NCBI RefSeq assembly: GCF_905220365.1
Contig: NC_061152.1
Span: 4,205,001-4,269,000 of the forward strand
DNA: 64,000 nucleotides
Direction: 5' to 3'
From: Vanessa cardui
Lineage: Eukaryota > Arthropoda > Insecta > Lepidoptera > Nymphalidae
Below are positions 57,252-64,000 of this stretch, piece by piece (position 1 is the first letter of the stretch; the number at the start of each line of letters is the position of its first letter). Made by a program: the position numbers and the translations under genes. Under the pieces are notes generated by a model. It saw only the letters and a program-made list of their open reading frames with translations, made no database searches and was not told the DNA's origin.

Positions 57252-57764
57252 CATATATACATACTTTAGTTTAACTTTCAAAGTTTTTGAACTGTTTACA
57301 TCTCGACCAATGACGTCACGGCATTTCAAGGTCAAAGTTATTTGTTTTGATCAATTCCCGTCTTTGAAATGAACATATACACATATAACATAGTGAAATG
57401 ACGTCACTAAAAACTTCAGATCAGTAAGATTTTCTATGAATACAAAATGTTACATTAAATTCTATGACCCGGTGCTGAAAGAGCTTAAGTGTGCGTCGAA
57501 TCATTTTAAATTTAGTGAATATGTTTCCAAAACGTCGTAAGTTTAACGAATATTATTTAAAAAGGCGTATGTCGTATAGACCATCAGATAGTGATCGTCG
57601 TTTCGATACTCGATGCAAATGTAACGGTCTCATAGGACCTTTTAACGCGAGACAGGGGAGTTATTGCTTTATAAGTTCCTAATGTTGATTGTGAAGGCGC
57701 CTTAAAACGAAACGTATATCCGTTAGGTGAGGCGGTATCCTAATTTTGTGACATCGAATCAAAA

Positions 57765-57875
57765 TTTATTTATTCAAGTTGGCTTTTAACAATTACATAT
57801 ATTAAATGAAGCTACCACCGGTTCGGAATGCAGATTCTACAGAGAACCGACAAGAAAATCGCTAGTTACTCATTT
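57765..57875 (-). mobile_element. LINE 3' tail, reversed, downstream of Nup98-96
   Basis: AAATTTATTTATTCAAGTTG then ACCACCGGTTCGGAATG. Confidence 0.7.
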
Positions 57876-57889
57876 TATGTAACGGATAT

Positions 57890-58195
57890 TTGGATTCAGT
57901 ATCGGTGTTGATATCCGATTACCGATATCGCCCTGTCTCTGTTTAACTTGACATTGTACGATATGCGAGAAAGAGATGAAACAATGATATCGAAATCAGT
58001 TCGACAATCGATCCATCTCTTTCTCGCAGATGGATTACTGTGACGTTAAAGAAAGATAGGGCGAATATTATAGTGTTTGTGCTGTGGATGCTTTGAATCA
58101 GAACGATGTTTATAGTTGTTTGGATCAAAACAGTTATACGTCATCATCAAACCGATGACGTCAGATGTTCCGACGTCAGATGTCATATTAGTTTC
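57890..58195 (+). mobile_element. Second copy of the minisatellite-bearing repeat
   Basis: Same backbone as the intron 28 copy, but its 3' part has only one or two GACGTCAGATGTTCC units. Confidence 0.7.
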
Positions 58196-59041
58196 GATGT
58201 ACCGGACACGTGGCTAATATCAGTACAAATATTTCTAAAGTTATGTTCATATAAAACGTTTTCGTATTAAGGCGTCTGTTTTATTTATGATGTACCAAAA
58301 TGAATTGATCTTTAGTGATTTAAGAGTCAATTTAGATGATAGTTTAAGTTATAGGAGGGTGTGTAAGGGGGTGAAAATAGGATGAAACTTTGTTAAGTAA
58401 GATGTACAGTTCTTGAGCTAGACTAAGGACGGCACTGATTTGAGTTCTATATACATTTCAAGAGTGGATTTCCTTATAGGGTGATAGGGTTATGTAACTT
58501 ATAAGGCTTTCATTATCATCAAAAACTCGATTCTATAATAAAATTAACTGAGGTATCAAACTTTCTCTATGTAACAGTAGTAAAACTGCCTCCCTATACC
58601 CATAATGCCGCCATCAACTTAAATTAAATTGAGAGTTAGGAGCAAAATATGTAGAAAAAAATGTAAACCTATGTAACTTACTGATGATAGGACCGTTATT
58701 TTGAAAACCAATCAAGATATATAAAACCGAGCATATATGTTGATAGAGCTTTTTTATTCTTATTTATATGCCATCAAATCTATCAGATGTTAGGTGACGG
58801 CATTATATATATACCGTGTCAGAAAAGTATCCATTTGCAGACCAGATTGATTTGTATGGTCTGAGAGTTATATAATTGTGAAGTAATTATTTTAATAAAA
58901 TAATAAGTGAAACTCAAATGTGAATGATATAAACTCATAAATCTTCTATATAGAGTATTAACTTAACGCATTGAAACAATACTACTTGGGATTTCTGTTT
59001 AAGGCAGATTTAGAAAAAAATAAATTGGTGATGTAAGTATA

Positions 59042-59378
59042 GTACGACATAACTCAGATGTCACATCGGCATAATTCGTAAAACCGATCACATCCGAATT
59101 AAGTACACCATCCCGAATTATCAATATTTACTTCTTATGTGAATATGATCTTTATACAAACGTAATAACTTGTAATATCACGTGACCTAATATATTCGTC
59201 AATTCGACGCGTCGCTTTACACGCACTCGCTGTCTCGGGTCGAACTGACGCGGGAATCTATAGCGACGAATAGCGTCGAGTGGCGCGATAGGGAGCTGTT
59301 TCTGTTGGTTGTGTGAATCGGCAGTGATCGGTTTTATTGCATGTGCCGATGCTACATCTGAGTTGTGTCGTACTATAT
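59042..59378 (+). mobile_element. MITE-E, full length, intergenic
   Basis: The most intact copy, with TA on both sides. Confidence 0.88.
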
Positions 59379-59704
59379 GAGATTATTTTCGGGTATTGAA
59401 TGCTCAGACATTAAATGTATATAAATTGACTCAATTTGAGTAATTTTTTTTTAAATATTCTTGACATGTATTATATAAAAATAGCAAAAATCAATACTGT
59501 CTCAATTGATTTGTCTTTTAATAAATTAGGAGCAGTAAATTTGTTTGAAAATATGTTTAATTGTATGTATTAGGGCGGTAGCATACGAACACTTTCCTCT
59601 GTTAAACTCTATAAGAGCTCTATACCTCTAAGTCGTGTCGTACTATCAAATAAACTATTGCTTTAAACTTCCAATTGAACTTTCATCGAAATCCTCGTCA
59701 AAAC

Positions 59705-59912
59705 GAATCAGTGGCGCAGCTAGGTGAGGAGGGCCCCGGTGCATAGAAAAATAATGGGGCCCTCACCTTCTCTTTAACTAATAATTACCCTTTAAAATTA
59801 TAGATACCAAGTAAGAAATCTTGTGTGTCGTGATTTATTGTTTCAGAAGCTTAAGGTTTAGTTTAGAGGCGCACACACCCCCTGGCCCTACGATAGCTAC
59901 GCCACCGAAACG
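59705..59912. mobile_element. Small MITE with CAGTGGCGCAGCTAG ends
   Basis: The left CAGTGGCGCAGCTAG and right AGCTACGCCACCG are inverted copies about 200 bp apart, hAT-like in style (inferred). Confidence 0.7.
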
Positions 59913-60128
59913 AAGTCCAATCTTTATGTTTTCTGTTTAGTGTATATAACTGCATTTCGAACGTTCAAACAAGTTATTCAGTTGAATGGGTAAAGTATCG
60001 CTAGTTTCGTTTGTCGTAAGTGATGTTTAGTTGTAGAATAATGTTTGATTCGTAATTTGTATAATTTAGATTAAGACATAAATTTGTAATTAAATAAATA
60101 TTTTTTGAATTATTTTGTTTTGTTTTTA

Positions 60129-60426
60129 ACAAGGTAACAGCCTGTACATTTCCCACTGCTGAGATAAGGCCCCCTCTTCCATTAAGGAGAGGGTTTGGAA
60201 CATATTCCACCACGCTGTCCCAATGCGGGTTGGTGGAATGCACATGTGGCAGAATTTCGATGAAATTAGAAACATGCAGGTTTCCTCACGATGTTTTTCT
60301 TCACCGCCGAGCACGAGATGAATTGTAAACACAAATTAAGCATATATATAGTGGTGCTTGCCTGGGCTTGAAGCCAAAATCATCGGTTAAGATGCACGCC
60401 TTCTAACTACTGGGCCATCACGGCTC
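60129..60426 (-). mobile_element. SINE-1 copy, full length, downstream of Nup98-96
   Basis: Complete from the AACAGCCTG tail side to the head. Confidence 0.87.
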
Positions 60427-60499
60427 TTCAACAATGTGTCAACTTATTAATAAATGTTTGAGGTTATTTTGGTGGGTTATGATGATGGTTTGGTGGGAT

Positions 60500-62738
60500 T
60501 TGGTGGTTATATAAGTTTTTCGACAGTAAATGCGACAAAATAGTATGAAACGAAAGACAAAAAGCAAATACAATCTTCAATATTATTTATTATTAACACG
60601 TTCACTGCCACCTAAATTTTTCCTATGCTCATAGCGATGCCGCCATACATAATGCCGCGAACACGCTAGGCGTGTCCCCGGCATCGCTAGATAAATTGTA
60701 TGGACAAGCGTAGCGTGTCCACTGGCACAGGAACAAAAAAATGATAATTTTTTTGTTAAAACGGTCTTTGTTAGTTAATATTTCTTGTGTTATGCAATAA
60801 TTAAGGTGTTTAGAATAATGTTGTCAGTGTTTTATCCTGGAATTATGACAAAAAACCGCTTTTATGGTAAGTAAACATCATAATGTAATCAGTGGTTGTA
60901 AAACTATTTAATAAATTCCCACATATCATATTTATATTGGTGTCGAATTTGATATATACTTTTTATCGCGTTATGATTTAGTTCGTATTTCAATAAAAAA
61001 ATTGTTCATGATATATACTGTTACCTGTTATCTACTGTTGTATCCCTGCAAAGGACGCGGGTCAGTTTGAAAGTAGCAAGGTATAATCAAATAAAATAAA
61101 ATAGAACTTTCAATACAAATTAAAACAGAGTTTAAATTTCGCTTCATAAAGTGTCCCTAAAAATCCACCTTCTTTTTTTGTTTTCTCAAATACATACTTA
61201 TTAATTTCTAAAATCAATTTTTATCTCACTTGTTTCGTTCACTTTCTTATTAGTTGCTAGAAATGTTCAAAGGTCATAGGATATCGATTCGGTGCACATG
61301 TCTTGATATAATAATAAAGAACAATTAAATAAGTAATAATTAATAAACAAATAATTAAAAAATAATCAAGCTTCTTGTAAGCTAAACTCGTTTTATTGTT
61401 TCATTACTTCAATTCTTGTAACACGAATTTGAAGTTGACATGAGTTTACATTTTTAAGGTAAATCAGCCTTATTTAGTGTTTAATTTTATATATTTGGTG
61501 TATGTATGTGGTAGTTAATGATTAATCGAACTAACATATAGGTACTTTGTAATACATAATCAGTATCAACATAACACAAAGTAAGACAATTTAGTATAAA
61601 CTTTGTCATTAAATAGGAATGGCAGAATTACGGCTTATATAGTTTTCAACCGACTTCCAAAAGGAGGAGGTTATCAATTCGATTCAATAACTATAACTAC
61701 ATGATATAATCGTAAATCGACTTTTAAGTAGTCTAATATTTTTCATTTCATTTAACTTAGGAAGACTCTAAAAAATATGTTGAATACGCAAATATTTTTA
61801 TTACTTTTTCGTGCATTTATACTTTTATACTTTTACGTCATCCTGTTCTTATAACACACGAATATTCTAATAGTTTTTTAATACAGTTTTGATTATAAGA
61901 GAAAATAAAATATGAGTTTGGTATATAAACATTTATTCGCCAACTTAAGATTAATTTAACATAATTACCGCAATATTTAAAAACCAATTAATACTCGATA
62001 AAATTTATTTGATAACACCGCACTAGTATACAATAATATTCTTTTAATATACGTTTTTATAAAACATAATTCAAAATTATCTTTTACGAATCTCAAATTC
62101 TTTCTGAACGATTTAAGTTTAGGCTTAAATAATCTTTACAAGCGTTACTCCATGATAATAAATGTAATAAAAAATTTAGAACAAAAAACTGCAGAAAATT
62201 CTAGGTCTCATAAATACCCATTTAAAAGAAGCTGTACAATTTATCTAGAATAGAATATTTGTTATGTTTCAATAGTTTACTTTCCTTATGAATTGTTTAT
62301 TATTTTTATTATGTATGTTTTAATGGTACGGGGGAAAAACCATATCATAGTACCATAACCCTTTTTATACTGTAGTTTATCAATATGACAGATCAGTAGT
62401 GGCGCATTTACAAATCTGCCGCTAGTGGGCTATTAAATTTTTGGCGCCCCTACTTTTTTTTGCAACAATTATGATTTGTGTTGTATCGTCCTCATTACAT
62501 CGGTTTTTTCCCGTTATTAGTATGATTATAAACTAGGTGATATTTCTGTCAGTTACTAGTTTATTTTTCCAATCCGCTATATAGTGACGAGTATACGGAT
62601 TACGGACGTTTGTATGCATAATTATAAGTTTCTTTTTTTATTACTGTAAGATAATAACAAATTTGGGCTATATTTGCCGCCCCTCTTAATCTGCCGCCCT
62701 AAGCTCCAGCCTAATTAGTGCAAATTCAGCTGACTGGA
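60500..62738. other. Intergenic region before the zinc-finger gene
   Basis: AT-rich with no coding frame. 60595-60730 has GC-rich inverted pieces (ACACGCTAGGCGTGTCC). 62394-62722 resembles a decayed element with CTGCCGCTAGTGGG and CTGCCGCCCTAAG ends. Otherwise nothing recognised. Confidence 0.5.
61648..61830. mobile_element. ACCGACTTCC-type element, intergenic
   Basis: Shares TAATATTTTTCATTTCATTT and CTCTAAAAAATATGTTGAAT with the intron 12 copy. Confidence 0.68.
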
Positions 62739-64000
62739 TCAATTCTTCTTTGTAGATTTTCTCTTCGCGGGCGTTTTATCCAAAACCTTCATAGCTTTAA
62801 CTATCGCTTGTCCAAAATCTTGCATTTTCGGCTTGTAGCTGTATGACTTATTTTTATACGGATTCGATTTCGGAATATCCGAAACGCTCTTGTTACCCAA
62901 GAGGTGAGCCAAGGGATTCACGCTGACTAACTTCGTTCCATTCGGTAATGTTATATTCGTCTGTTTTGGCGGTTCGACAGTTGGCTGTTGTTTCTCGTGT
63001 AAGACCTCGTCGATTTTGACGATTTTATAGAAAGGCGCTTTGGGCGCCAGGTGACCTATCCTCACGTTATTATACGACAACAGATCTTTAAGAACGATTG
63101 TCCTTTTCAAATGATTTACTTTAGTTGGATCTTCTAAGAGTACTTCGCGCCCAACTTCCGGTATTAATTCAGATTTATTGCGGACCTCATCGTCGTAGGA
63201 CTCATCGAAATAAGATCGATCGTTTGTTTTATTGAAATTAGCACTTTCATTTTCAAGGTTTAATGTTGGTGCTACATAATCACAATAAACTAATTTTATA
63301 CTTACTTTGTGTTCTTGCCTTTCTTCCTCTTTGAACTTAACTGGCATTTTTAGTTGCGGACGCTGCGCTATCACCGTGGGTTCTGGTTTAAACTTTGTCA
63401 TTTTTATAAGTGATCTCGTTTCATCTTTCTCAACCGGCCGTATGGAAAGGCTGTTGGATATGGATATCTTCTTAGCTGAAGGATCGTTTGCATCCGGTTT
63501 GAAAGTCTCTAGAAACTTTTTGACTGATATTTTGTCACTTTCGACCCTCGTTATCGTCGCTTGTGTGTTATTTGTTTCGAAGGGTACCCTCTGAATTGTC
63601 TTCGATATTATATTATCCGCTGCTTTAGCTGTCATTTCTTTGTCGCTCTTGCGTTTATCCAGTAATTTCCTGAGTGTTTCTGTTAATTTCGAACTGGAAT
63701 GTTCAGTTTTCATGTGATCGTTAAGTTCATCTTTCGTTTTGAACTTTTCGAAACATTTCACGCACGTCTTGTGACCTTTCTTCATATGCAAACTCATATG
63801 TCGATGGTAGTTTTGGTATGTGTAACAGTTGCGATCACATTTGAAACAAATGAACTTCATTTTCTTCCGACCGTACTGTATGGCGTCCTTCGATGGTTTC
63901 CTACGTTTAATTTTCCGTTTTCTTGTACGTTTAGGTTTCTTGTTTACGATTTTCGATAAAGGAACATCGGAATCGTCCGACGAATCAGATACGTCGCATG
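62739..64000 (-). CDS. C2H2 zinc-finger protein, 3' part, runs off the right edge
   Basis: The frame is open from the window edge to TGA at 62739-62741, about 420 residues. In order: an acidic Ser/Asp stretch, a strongly basic patch (KKPKRTRKRKIKRRKPSK, near 63900-63950, likely nuclear targeting), then two C2H2 fingers. The first is CFKC...HRHMSLH (C-x2-C-x12-H-x3-H); the second is CVKC...DHMKTEH (C-x2-C-x12-H-x4-H). A long Lys-rich, probably disordered tail follows. The Met at 63860 is internal to the open frame, so the true start is probably beyond the window. It likely binds nucleic acid in the nucleus; specific orthology not recognised. Confidence 0.8.
   Translation of the reverse strand, partial: CDVSDSSDDSDVPLSKIVNKKPKRTRKRKIKRRKPSKDAIQYGRKKMKFICFKCDRNCYTYQNYHRHMSLHMKKGHKTCVKCFEKFKTKDELNDHMKTEHSSSKLTETLRKLLDKRKSDKEMTAKAADNIISKTIQRVPFETNNTQATITRVESDKISVKKFLETFKPDANDPSAKKISISNSLSIRPVEKDETRSLIKMTKFKPEPTVIAQRPQLKMPVKFKEEERQEHKVSIKLVYCDYVAPTLNLENESANFNKTNDRSYFDESYDDEVRNKSELIPEVGREVLLEDPTKVNHLKRTIVLKDLLSYNNVRIGHLAPKAPFYKIVKIDEVLHEKQQPTVEPPKQTNITLPNGTKLVSVNPLAHLLGNKSVSDIPKSNPYKNKSYSYKPKMQDFGQAIVKAMKVLDKTPAKRKSTKKN

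Noticed and set aside
57491..57682. Basic 63-residue plus frame downstream of Nup98-96
   Set aside because: Short, with no homology recognised and no supporting signals. I could not separate it from chance.
60595..60730. PiggyBac-type MITE suggested by TTAACACGTTCACTGCC and inverted GC-rich pieces
   Set aside because: No matching far end with TTAA was found, so the boundaries are not supportable.

Overview
The window is nuclear DNA of an insect, almost certainly a lepidopteran and probably a butterfly or moth with a TE-rich genome. Exons are split by many short AT-rich introns. The introns are packed with 150-470 bp interspersed repeats (tRNA-headed SINEs, MITEs, 5'-truncated LINE tails) whose style is typical of Lepidoptera. 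The order is inferred from repeat style, and no species is claimed.

The main content is one complete gene, Nup98-96, on the + strand from 11093 to 56775. I assembled 47 coding exons by hand. Every intron is GT-AG, all reading phases join, and the coding length is 5622 nt (1873 residues plus stop). The order along the protein is: GLFG/FG repeats, a GLEBS motif for Rae1/Gle2 in exons 5-6, more FG repeats, a linker, the autoproteolytic domain (exons 22-26) ending in the His-Phe|Ser cleavage site, and then the Nup96 helical scaffold (exons 27-47). One precursor therefore gives Nup98 (about 947 residues, a mobile FG nucleoporin) and Nup96 (about 926 residues, a Y-complex scaffold member).

Left of Nup98-96 are terminal exons of two convergent genes that I do not recognise. 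One is a + strand acidic, Ser/Asp/Glu-rich protein (828-2189). The other is a - strand protein with an acidic N-part and a helical C-part (4271-5731), whose 5' exons must lie to its right but were not found. Between them and Nup98-96 are repeats, including an internally deleted RTE-type reverse transcriptase (8390-9331). At the right edge is the 3' end of a - strand C2H2 zinc-finger gene (62739 to beyond 64000).

The unusual material is mostly in the Nup98-96 introns. There is a 168-bp tandem array made from a reverse-transcriptase motif (intron 15), a degenerate ~90-bp array carrying repeated donor-like sequences (intron 18), a 40/46/52-bp minisatellite starting at a splice donor (intron 46), and an 18-bp minisatellite grown inside a transposon copy (intron 28). 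A splice acceptor is tandemly duplicated together with the first 9 nt of exon 40, a donor is duplicated after exon 34, and several SINE/MITE copies abut or form splice sites. I saw no RNA genes, CRISPR arrays or operon structure.
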